Shown: positions 1-6,852 of the stretch, one piece after another | Layout of the letters: every line of letters starts with the position of its first letter | Position numbering within the stretch: position 1 is the first letter of the stretch | Assembly: GCA_945280365.1 (NCBI GenBank) | Contig: CALYQD010000020.1 | Span: 1-43,466, forward strand | Length of the DNA: 43,466 nucleotides | DNA from: an uncultured Apibacter sp. | Lineage (GTDB): Bacteria; Bacteroidota; Bacteroidia; Flavobacteriales; Weeksellaceae | Direction: 5' to 3' | The notes under the pieces: model-generated | The model's database searches: none | Told to the model about the DNA's origin: nothing | Seen by the model: the letters and a program-made list of their open reading frames with translations, nothing else | Made by a program: the position numbers and the translations under genes

Positions 1-605
1 TGAAATCTTTGATTTTTCTTAATATTATATTATCCAGTATGTTTTTATATGGGCAAGTAGATTCACTTCAATTACCTTATGCAGATAGGGCAAAAGAAGA
101 GATTTATAAATCTATTATTTTCTCTAAAGAATTAAAAAGTGATGAAAAATGCCATATAGTTATTATCCAACCCATATCTCTCAGTATGGATTTTGCTAGT
201 CAAATTGGCTTTTACAATATAAAAAAAGAAAAAGACAGCATATCTTTAATGAATTTAAGAAACTCATTACCTGAATCTTATAGGATTTATTCCATTGAAG
301 ATAAATTATCAAATACAGTTAAAGGATATGATCTCATATATGGTTTACAAAGACTAGATAGTTCATATATGCCAAGAAATTTTGAAGAAGATATATGTGA
401 AGATAGTTTTGATGTCATAAAAATACAAGAACCTTTAGATAGCTGGATGGAAATCTATGAAGCTAATGTTTTTCTAGGAAAGGCTAGAGTGGTAATGCCA
501 GTTATTTATGAATCTTTTCATAAGATAAAATATCTTTTATATAAAATAGAATTATATGAAGGAAGTGCAAGAGTTAAATTCATAAAAGTAGTAGAGTTAG
601 AATAA
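1..605 (+). CDS. Secreted protein of unknown function, paralog 1 of 3 (start just outside window)
   Basis: I do not recognise this family. The window opens with tg-aaa-tct-ttg in the reading frame of this gene, so the true ATG almost certainly begins one base before position 1; a downstream TTG at 9 is not needed. The N-terminus is then MKSLIFLNIILSSMFLYGQ, a signal peptide with a likely cleavage just before or after GQ. The mature part is about 180 residues, acidic and without membrane segments. It shares with the genes at 1345 and 1980 a YKSI..S.E.K block near residue 40, a DSIS...L block, a V.KI..PL..W block and a C-terminal block containing PV.YE and YLLYKI. Export to the periplasm or cell surface is inferred from the signal peptide. 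A direct repeat begins about 70 bp after the stop. An immunity protein or a lineage-specific secreted family is possible but unproven. Confidence 0.7.
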   Translation, partial: KSLIFLNIILSSMFLYGQVDSLQLPYADRAKEEIYKSIIFSKELKSDEKCHIVIIQPISLSMDFASQIGFYNIKKEKDSISLMNLRNSLPESYRIYSIEDKLSNTVKGYDLIYGLQRLDSSYMPRNFEEDICEDSFDVIKIQEPLDSWMEIYEANVFLGKARVVMPVIYESFHKIKYLLYKIELYEGSARVKFIKVVELE

Positions 606-676
606 CAGCTGTTTCAAATAAAATATAATTTTAATATTTAAATAAAGATAAATTTTCTAAATAGCATGATTTCGGC

Positions 677-904
677 TAGTTAGCTCACTTTAATTTTAGA
701 CATTAAAATCTTTTTTGGGGTAAAGAAATATTTACTTTTTATGGAAGTTTAATGTATTTGGAACAAAGAACACTTAGGATGAAAGGTTGCTTTACTTTTT
801 GCATCGGAAAATAGACCGGAGCATTAAAAAAAATCCAAGAGAAATAGTCGATAAGTAGATATCTTTCTAAATAAGGGTTATATGAATATTTTACTTTCTG
901 ATTG
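677..904. repeat. Direct repeat, copy A (about 228 bp, non-coding)
   Basis: This segment recurs at 2795-3021 with about four substitutions and one single-base gap in an A run. All six frames are interrupted by stops. It begins with a weak AT hairpin (ATTTTA at 693-698, TAAAAT at 704-709) followed by six T. A second hairpin lies at 800-823, with arms TGCATCGG and CCGGAGCA and an AAAATAGA loop, flanked by T and A runs. Weaker similarity between the copies continues about 40 bp beyond both ends. No terminal inverted repeats or target duplications are visible. Confidence 0.9.
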
Positions 905-1344
905 CTAGTAATTCTATACTTATTTATCCAAAATTTTTATTGATTATTTATTAACTTTTTATCCCAGGGCATATATTTTAGCACGGATTCCAATAATAAA
1001 TTTGAAACAGAGACATCTATGTCTGATAAAAAGAAACCTGTAAATAATACTACAACAAAAGAATTAGAATAATAGATATATGAAGTTAATCGCGTAAAAA
1101 CAAAATATTTACCATTATAAAAATAGGAAAAAATGCGAAAGAATACACAAGATAATTTAAATTTCCTTTGACTATGGATTTATTAATGGTTCAGATGACT
1201 CAGATCCTGATGTATATGTATATCCATTTGCACCTAGTCCGGCTCCAAAATTTCCTTTTGTGGAAGGATATACAAGAATATCTTAGGAAAATGTTTTAAA
1301 TTTTTTCAAGATAAATTATACTATAACTCTCAATTATAAATATA
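905..1344 (+). pseudogene. Gene-free stretch with two decayed coding fragments
   Basis: No intact gene is present. Two short open stretches look like 3' ends of lost genes. The first runs 944-1072 and ends in residues TTTKELE then TAA; its middle reads GIYFSTDSNNKFETETS. The second runs 1161-1286 and ends FVEGYTRIS then TAG, with residues DYGFINGSDDSDPDVYVYPF upstream. Both have protein-like composition but no start codon or recognisable domain. They lie between repeat copy A and the second paralog. Whether they come from one gene or two cannot be told from the sequence, and chance open frames are not excluded. Confidence 0.35.
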
Positions 1345-1974
1345 ATGAAAAAATATTTGATTTTATTTAGTTTGTTACTACTGAATATTTCTGTTTTAAA
1401 AGGACAAAATTGTTATAACAAATGTTTAAACAGAAAATTAATAGATTCAACTAAAATAGAAGTTTATAAATCTATACTTTTATCAAAAGAGATAAAAAGA
1501 AAGAATGAATTTTATCTGATAAATATTGAGACTCTTGACCTTGATGTTGATTTGAATAAAATTTTTGCTATGGATGTTGTATTTTTTTATGATAAAATTA
1601 AAGAACAGAGTGATACTATTTCGATTAAAAAATTAACAAAAGAGCTTCCTTATTATTATAAAATATATGGAGAATTAGAAGAAGGAAAATATATTGAATA
1701 CGATAGGCGAAGAGAAATGCTTCAGCAATCATTTTTCGAATATTATGATTGGAAAATTACTGATTATACCTATGTTCAAATATATAAGCCATTAACCAAT
1801 TGGATTAATCTTTATTTTTACTTATCTAATGTTACTGAAGTAGAGCCTTATGAAATTATTCCTATTTTATATACTCGCATAAAAAATAATGAAGAAATAA
1901 AAAAAAAATATATGCTTTATAGAGTAACTTTCTCAAAAGAAGGAAAGATTGAATCTGTAAAAGAGGTAAATTAA
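1345..1974 (+). CDS. Secreted protein of unknown function, paralog 2 of 3
   Basis: The product has 209 residues and no recognised family. Residues 1-21 (MKKYLILFSLLLLNISVLKGQ) form a signal peptide of the same pattern as its two relatives. The mature protein has the shared blocks: VYKSILLSKE near residue 40, DTISIKKL near 90, VQIYKPLTNW near 150, and a C-terminal IIPILY followed by a YMLYRVTF strand. It is the most diverged of the three and lacks the KCHIV segment found in the other two. The next paralog starts 5 bp after its stop, so the two are surely co-transcribed. The gene is very AT-rich, with many AAA, ATA and TTA codons. Function unknown; periplasmic or surface location is inferred. 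Confidence 0.75.
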   Translation: MKKYLILFSLLLLNISVLKGQNCYNKCLNRKLIDSTKIEVYKSILLSKEIKRKNEFYLINIETLDLDVDLNKIFAMDVVFFYDKIKEQSDTISIKKLTKELPYYYKIYGELEEGKYIEYDRRREMLQQSFFEYYDWKITDYTYVQIYKPLTNWINLYFYLSNVTEVEPYEIIPILYTRIKNNEEIKKKYMLYRVTFSKEGKIESVKEVN

Positions 1975-1979
1975 ATACA

Positions 1980-2696
1980 ATGGAAAAGATAAAACTTTTG
2001 ACTTTGCTTAGTCTTATTTTTATTTGTTACTTAAAAGGACAGATAATAGAAAGAAAGGAGAAAGGAAGGATTAACCCAATTGATTATTTAAAAACAGAGG
2101 TGTATAAATCTATAATACTTTCTGAAGAATTTAAGAGCAATAAGAAATGCCATATAGTGGGAATTAATACTACTTCATTAAAAATGGATTATTCAATAGG
2201 TAGCCCACTAGGTGATTATTTTTATAATGTTCAAGTAGTTAAAGATAGTATTTCTGTAAAAAAATTAAGAGAAGAATTATCTGAAAAATATTGGGTGTTT
2301 GAGGATTCAAAAAAATTTTTAGGTGTTGAATATGATATGAGCTACATTTCTTCACTTGAGAGATCGGATAGTTTATATGCTCCTAAATATTTGGCATATG
2401 ATTATGATGTCTGTAATAATAGTATAGATGTTATAAAAATTTACGATCCTTTGGATAAATGGATGAAATTTTATGTTAATTATTATAGTAATCATCCTAT
2501 TAAGATTAGTAAGGAATTTCAAAATTATGAAGTAGTTATTCCTGTAAAGTATGAGTTATTATCAAAAGGACATATGTTTCTTGAGAAAGAAAAGTATTAT
2601 TTATTTAAAATTAAGATTGGTTATAACGATAAAGGTAAATTAGAAGTAATTAAAGAAATAATAAATGGTATAAAAGAAGAAAGAGATATTATATAA
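1980..2696 (+). CDS. Secreted protein of unknown function, paralog 3 of 3
   Basis: The product has 238 residues and is unrecognised. It has a signal peptide (residues 1-21, ending YLKGQ) and then the family blocks: EVYKSIILSEEFKS near residue 40, KCHIV near 57, DSISVKKLREEL near 85, DVIKIYDPLDKWMKFY near 150, VVIPVKYE near 185 and a YYLFKIKI strand near 207. It is closest to paralog 1 (KCHIV, S..MD, PL..WM) although paralog 2 is its immediate neighbour. This suggests the array grew by more than one duplication or exchange. Repeat copy B follows about 100 bp after the stop, just as copy A follows paralog 1. Function unknown. Confidence 0.75.
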   Translation: MEKIKLLTLLSLIFICYLKGQIIERKEKGRINPIDYLKTEVYKSIILSEEFKSNKKCHIVGINTTSLKMDYSIGSPLGDYFYNVQVVKDSISVKKLREELSEKYWVFEDSKKFLGVEYDMSYISSLERSDSLYAPKYLAYDYDVCNNSIDVIKIYDPLDKWMKFYVNYYSNHPIKISKEFQNYEVVIPVKYELLSKGHMFLEKEKYYLFKIKIGYNDKGKLEVIKEIINGIKEERDII

Positions 2697-2794
2697 GATT
2701 AGGTCCTGATTATTTCACTTTAAGTTGATTTTAAGTTTGAATAATAGGCAATAAAAAAACTAAAGTTAAATTTTCTAAACACTATAATTTAGTT

Positions 2795-3021
2795 TAGTTA
2801 GCTCACTTTAATTTTAGACATTAAAATCTTTTTTGGGGTAAAGAAATATTTACTTTTTATGGAAGTTTAATGTATTTGGAACAAAGAACACTTAGGATGA
2901 AAGGTTGCTTTACTTTTTGCATCGGAAAATAGACCGGAGCATTAAAAAAATTCAAGAGAAATAGTCGATAAGTAGATATCTTTCTAAATAAGTGTTATAC
3001 GAATATTTTACTTTCTGATTG
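2795..3021. repeat. Direct repeat, copy B
   Basis: This is the second copy of the 677-904 element, offset by 2118 bp and about 98% identical by eye. The internal GCATCGG...CCGGAGC hairpin is preserved exactly. Differences are one A fewer in the A run after the hairpin and a few point changes near the 3' end. It again lies downstream of a member of the secreted paralog family. Confidence 0.9.
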
Positions 3022-3419
3022 TTTGCAACCTTATACTTATTAGAATAAGATTTTTATTTATTGATTTGAAATTTAAGATATCAAAAATAAATAAAACTTA
3101 TTTAAAAAAGGATAAATATACCGTTCATTAAAAAAGCAGCAAAAAATAATTTTACGATCTTTAATAATAATCATAATTTTATGATTGTTATAAATAATGT
3201 GTTTTTTTTAAATCATCTAAATTGTTGTAACTTCTTTTATATACAAATATTTAATTTGTAGGAAAAAGAGCTGTTTTTAACATGTAAATCATTTAAAAGT
3301 TTGAAATTGAAAGATGAGTCGGGAAAACCCAAACATTCATTATTTAATAAACGAATATTACTAAAAGAGATAGGTGAACCTAAAAAGTTATATTTAATTA
3401 TAAATATAAAATTGAATAT
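3022..3419. other. Gene-free AT-rich stretch with a possible coding remnant
   Basis: No supported gene is present. Weak similarity to the flank of repeat copy A continues to about 3065. From about 3280 an open plus frame runs into the start of the next gene, with residues such as KDESGKPKHSLFNKRILL. It has no upstream start in a good context and ends inside the ArsC-like gene in another frame, so it is at most the tail of a lost gene. The first part of the stretch is simple AT-rich spacer. Confidence 0.4.
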
Positions 3420-3779
3420 ATGGAAATACAATTTATACATTATCCAGCCTGTAGTACCTGTAAAAAAGCACAAAAATGGTTAAAAGAAAACCACGTGAAA
3501 TTTAGTGAAAGAAATATAACTACAGAAAATCCAACCGTGGAGGAGTTAGAACAATGGATTCAAAAAACAGGATTGCCGTTAAATAAATTTTTTAATACTT
3601 CTGGAAGGCTTTACAAAGAATTACATCTTAAGGATAAATTAAAAACCTTAGAATTAAAGGAAATAATTTCACTTTTGGCTAGTAACGGTATGTTAATAAA
3701 ACGTCCCTTGCTTATTACTGATAATTTTATTTTAGTAGGATTTAAAGAAGAAGAATGGAAACAAAATTTAATTAGCTGA
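3420..3779 (+). CDS. ArsC/Spx-family thioredoxin-fold protein
   Basis: The 119 residues match the usual length of the ArsC/Spx/YffB family. The N-terminus is a thioredoxin-fold strand (residues 2-8) followed by PACSTCKKA with a CxxC pair at Cys11 and Cys14. The helical insertion typical of ArsC follows, then KRPLL near residue 99, which matches the family's conserved IKRP(L/I) strand, and a GF..EEW ending seen in many members. The single N-terminal CxxC is more like the Spx/YffB branch than classic glutaredoxin-coupled arsenate reductase, so arsenate reduction should not be assumed. No arsenite pump or arsR lies nearby. Probably a cytoplasmic thiol-redox protein. Confidence 0.88.
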   Translation: MEIQFIHYPACSTCKKAQKWLKENHVKFSERNITTENPTVEELEQWIQKTGLPLNKFFNTSGRLYKELHLKDKLKTLELKEIISLLASNGMLIKRPLLITDNFILVGFKEEEWKQNLIS

Positions 3780-3881
3780 AATTTTTATGCTCTGTAATCC
3801 TTTATGGATATATGTTTGATGTTTATAGAGATATTATGCTGTATTTATGGCTTAATTATTGATTTCTATATCAAAAAGAAC

Positions 3882-4550
3882 ATGAAAAAAAATCTATTAG
3901 TTTTATTTGTTATAATTTTATTTAAAATTGTTTCTGCTCAGGCAATAATTAAGAAATGTAATAATTTTACCGTTTTACGCGTTTTCGACAAAATACCGGT
4001 AACATTAATATCCTCTACAGAAGAAAAAGTTGAGGTGGACGGGATAAAAAAAGAAAGAGTAAGAATATTTAATAAAGGCGGAGAATTAATCATTGAAATG
4101 GATCAAGTACAACCATTGAATGATGGTGATGTAAATGTAAAAGTATATTATAAAAAGTTAAAGAATATACACGCTTATGAAGGGGCATCCATTATTGGTA
4201 GTGATAAGCTAGAATCAAATTTATTAAATATCGGGGCAACCGAAGGTGCCAAGGTTACACTACTTGTTGGAGTTAACAAAATACATGCCAAATTAGATAA
4301 AGGAGGAGAAATAAAAGTTTCAGGTTCGGCTAGCAATCAGAGAATACATATAAATTCTGATGGAACTTATGATGCAAAAAGAGTTGGTTCTAATAAGGTT
4401 AATGTAAAAGTCTTCTCAGGGGGAACGGCTACCATAAATGCAAACGGTTCGGTCGCAGCTAAAATAATAGATGGAGGAAATATTAATGTATACGGAGGTG
4501 CGGTGATAATAAAAAAGGCAATAGAAGGAGGATATCTAAGTGTCTATTAA
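3882..4550 (+). CDS. Secreted GIN-domain (DUF2807-type) protein
   Basis: The preferred start is the ATG at 3882, because it gives a clean signal peptide (MKKNLLVLFVIILFKIVSAQ). The upstream ATG at 3804 would add 26 residues that spoil it. The mature protein of about 200 residues is a chain of short beta strands with many Gly, Ser, Asn and Ala residues (for example GGEIKVSGSAS, GGTATINANGS, GGNINVYGGA). This is the repetitive beta-helix pattern of the putative auto-transporter adhesin head GIN domain common in Bacteroidota. Such proteins are exported to the periplasm or surface; their role is not established. About 100 bp separate it from the ArsC-like gene and a hairpin terminator follows. 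Confidence 0.82.
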   Translation: MKKNLLVLFVIILFKIVSAQAIIKKCNNFTVLRVFDKIPVTLISSTEEKVEVDGIKKERVRIFNKGGELIIEMDQVQPLNDGDVNVKVYYKKLKNIHAYEGASIIGSDKLESNLLNIGATEGAKVTLLVGVNKIHAKLDKGGEIKVSGSASNQRIHINSDGTYDAKRVGSNKVNVKVFSGGTATINANGSVAAKIIDGGNINVYGGAVIIKKAIEGGYLSVY

Positions 4551-4682
4551 TGAACGTATATTATAAAATCAAATAGCTCTATAAAAAAAACTTATAGTTG
4601 TTAATTGTGAGAAAAAAAAAATTAAACTAAAATTGTATCCTTTTACACAAGAATTTAAATATTAGTTTAATTAGTTTAGTTT

Positions 4683-4722
4683 AAATTGTAGCAAAAGAAT
4701 TTTTTTTGCTGCAATTTTTTTT
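4683..4722 (+). terminator. Hairpin terminator after the GIN-domain gene
   Basis: Arms AAATTGTAGCAAAA (4683-4696) and TTTTGCTGCAATTT (4704-4717) pair over 14 bp with one wobble and are followed by a T run to 4722. The T run is on the plus strand, so it mainly ends plus-strand transcription before the convergent trpS. Confidence 0.75.
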
Positions 4723-4731
4723 AATGAAGAA

Positions 4732-5697
4732 TCAAAATTTTAGTGATTTTCTAATTCTTTGTAAAGTTTCAGATGCAATTACCCTTGTTTTATCTGCACC
4801 TTCTTTCAGAATATTTTCCAATACATCCAAATGATTCATATAGTAATTATATTTTTCTCTGGCATCTTTAAATTCACGTAAAATAACATTTAGCAGTTCT
4901 TTTTTTGCGTGTCCGTAACCATATCCTCCGGCTAAATAATTTTGCCTCATAAGTTCAATTTCTTCAGGGGTAGCCACCAATTTATAAATGGAAAAAGCAT
5001 TACAGGTGTCCGGATTTTTAGGGTCTTCTAATGGAGTAGAATCGGTTACAATGGACATAATTTGCTTTTTCAGCTCTTTTTCAGGAGCAAAAATTTGTAA
5101 GGTATTACCTCTGGATTTACTCATTTTATTACCATCGGTTCCGGGTACATACATAGTATTTTCCTGAATTTTTGCTTCCGGCAGAACCAAAACATCTCCA
5201 TGTACCTTATTAAATTTCTGAGCAACATCTCTGGTCATTTCAAGGTGTTGTAATTGGTCCTTTCCTACTGGAACAACATGAGCATCGTAAAGAAGAATAT
5301 CAGCAGCCATAAGCATAGGATACGTAAATAATCCCGAATTTACATCTTCCAAACGATCAGCTTTATCTTTGAAGCCATGTGCTAAAGCCAAACGACTATA
5401 AGGAAAATAACATAACATATACCACATGAGTTCGGTAACCTCAGGGATGTCTGATTGTCTATAAAAATAAGTTTTAGAGATATCTAATCCACAAGCAAGC
5501 CAGGTAGCAGCTATTTCATAAGTGTTTTTTTTAAGGATTTCAGAATCCTTAATTTGTGTCATCGAATGCAGATTGGCAATAAAGAAAAAGGATTCATTAT
5601 TAGGATCATTACTTAGCTTTATTGCCGGTGCTATAGCTCCCAATATATTTCCTAAATGAGGAGTGCCTGTACTTTGTATCCCTGTTAAAACTCTCAT
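4732..5697 (-). CDS. trpS: Tryptophanyl-tRNA synthetase
   Basis: TrpS charges tRNA-Trp with tryptophan using ATP in the cytoplasm. The product is a class I synthetase of 321 residues, normal for bacterial TrpRS. The N-terminus MRVLTGIQSTG leads into the HIGH-equivalent PHLGN at residues 13-17. The tryptophan pocket region DIPEVTELMWYM follows near 83-94, then GKDQ at 145-148 and the KMSKS loop exactly conserved at residues 191-195. The start is supported by a TAnnTTTG element about 20 bp upstream. The gene appears monocistronic: lspA ends 128 bp upstream and there is a dedicated promoter in between. Nothing unusual was seen in the active-site motifs. Confidence 0.97.
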   Translation of the reverse strand: MRVLTGIQSTGTPHLGNILGAIAPAIKLSNDPNNESFFFIANLHSMTQIKDSEILKKNTYEIAATWLACGLDISKTYFYRQSDIPEVTELMWYMLCYFPYSRLALAHGFKDKADRLEDVNSGLFTYPMLMAADILLYDAHVVPVGKDQLQHLEMTRDVAQKFNKVHGDVLVLPEAKIQENTMYVPGTDGNKMSKSRGNTLQIFAPEKELKKQIMSIVTDSTPLEDPKNPDTCNAFSIYKLVATPEEIELMRQNYLAGGYGYGHAKKELLNVILREFKDAREKYNYYMNHLDVLENILKEGADKTRVIASETLQRIRKSLKF

Positions 5698-5719
5698 GTG
5701 CGTATTTAATAAATGAATG

Positions 5720-5727
5720 CAAATTTA
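5720..5727 (-). promoter_or_regulatory. trpS promoter -7 element
   Basis: The minus strand reads TAAATTTG, matching the Bacteroidota -7 consensus TAnnTTTG, about 22 bp upstream of the trpS ATG. The -33 element is weak (a T-rich TTTC/TTTT about 22 nt further upstream). Confidence 0.55.
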
Positions 5728-5825
5728 CATTTAAAATAGAAAGAGAAAAATAGAATGTGCATTTATTCTAGCTACGATGATTTGCTTATGTACATTCACA
5801 GCCTAATTACTATTTCATTTTTAAT

Positions 5826-6467
5826 TTATTTCATCCACTCTTTAGGAAAAATACCCGGTTTGAAAAAATAAATAAGTATCAAAAATATAGCTCCTATGGT
5901 AATTGAAGAGTCAGCCACATTAAAAATGTAATTAAAAAATTGTATTCTTTCTCCTCCCCAGATGGGAACCCATTGAGGTAAATAAGTATCTATAAGGGGA
6001 AAGCGAAACATATCGACAACACAGCCTCCGAAAAGCGGAGCATATCCTTTAAAATTGAGCTTTGATATGCCCGAATATCCGTACCAATCTTTAACCAGAT
6101 GATTATAAGTAGTACCGCTGTCGAATATCACTCCATAAAAGGTACTGTCAATTAGATTTCCGATTGCGCCTGCAAAAATCAAACCCGCGGGAATAGAAAA
6201 ATACCATGAGTTTACTTTTTTAGACCATTTATTAATGTAATAAGCCATTAAACCGATTAATGCCAAACGCAATAAACTAAGCCCTATCTTACCGATGAAT
6301 CCCCCCAATTGCACACCATATGCCATACCTGGGTTTTCTACATAAGTAAAGTAAAACCAATCGAAAACCTTAACTTCCTCATGAAGATGAAAATGTGTTT
6401 TTATATAAATTTTTGATGCCTGATCAATTAAAAGGATAAAAAAAGTTATCCATAAGACTTTCTTCAT
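5826..6467 (-). CDS. lspA: Lipoprotein signal peptidase (signal peptidase II)
   Basis: LspA is an inner-membrane aspartyl protease that cleaves prolipoprotein signal peptides ahead of the lipidated cysteine. The 213 residues are longer than the roughly 165 of E. coli LspA because of an extra loop between the third and fourth membrane segments (about residues 110-150), a usual feature of Bacteroidota LspA. Visible motifs are D15QASK, the NPG at 45-47, GNLID near 103-107, and the two catalytic aspartates D152 (GGCVVD) and D186 (FNVADSS). Four hydrophobic segments are present. The gene is the last of the ileS, dksA-like, lspA run, 5 bp from its neighbour. Its substrates include the several lipoproteins encoded in this window. 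Confidence 0.96.
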   Translation of the reverse strand: MKKVLWITFFILLIDQASKIYIKTHFHLHEEVKVFDWFYFTYVENPGMAYGVQLGGFIGKIGLSLLRLALIGLMAYYINKWSKKVNSWYFSIPAGLIFAGAIGNLIDSTFYGVIFDSGTTYNHLVKDWYGYSGISKLNFKGYAPLFGGCVVDMFRFPLIDTYLPQWVPIWGGERIQFFNYIFNVADSSITIGAIFLILIYFFKPGIFPKEWMK

Positions 6468-6472
6468 TTTAC

Positions 6473-6850
6473 TTATTGATTGTTTTTAGCCTCAATACTT
6501 AAAGTGGCGTGAGGAACAGCTTTCAATCTTTCTTTACCGATCAATTTACCTGAAATTCTGCAAATCCCATACGTCTTGTTTTCTATCCTTACTAAAGCAT
6601 TTCGTAAATCACGGATAAATTTCTCTTGACGTGCAGCCAAATGTGAATTACTTTCTTTACTCATGGTTTCCGAACCTTCCTCAAAAGCTTTAAAAGTAGG
6701 GGAGGTATCATCCGTACCATTGTTCAAATCGTTAACAAAAGCTTCTTTTAACATGGTTAAATCATTTTCCGCTTTTTCTATTTTATCAAGAATAAGTATC
6801 TTGAACTCTTCAAGTTCTTCGTCAGAGTACCTAAGTCTGTCTTCAGCCAT
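6473..6850 (-). CDS. TraR/DksA-family protein lacking most zinc-finger cysteines
   Basis: The 125 residues have the DksA layout: an N-terminal coiled-coil region (about residues 10-90) and a C-terminal knuckle with the family spacing YGIC..SGK.IG..RL.A.P.A. DksA proteins bind the RNA polymerase secondary channel and adjust transcription, often with ppGpp. Only the first of the four usual zinc ligands remains (Cys97). The others are Ser100, Ser118 and Ala121, so zinc binding is unlikely. Such degenerate fingers are, to my knowledge, common in flavobacterial homologs. The gene sits 2 bp after ileS and 5 bp before lspA, so the three are one transcript. The role of this version is not known and I leave the symbol blank. 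Confidence 0.88.
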   Translation of the reverse strand: MAEDRLRYSDEELEEFKILILDKIEKAENDLTMLKEAFVNDLNNGTDDTSPTFKAFEEGSETMSKESNSHLAARQEKFIRDLRNALVRIENKTYGICRISGKLIGKERLKAVPHATLSIEAKNNQ

Positions 6851-6852
6851 AA

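Noticed and set aside
3804-3881. Upstream ATG for the GIN-domain gene
   Set aside because: It would add 26 residues in front of a clean signal peptide that begins at the ATG at 3882.
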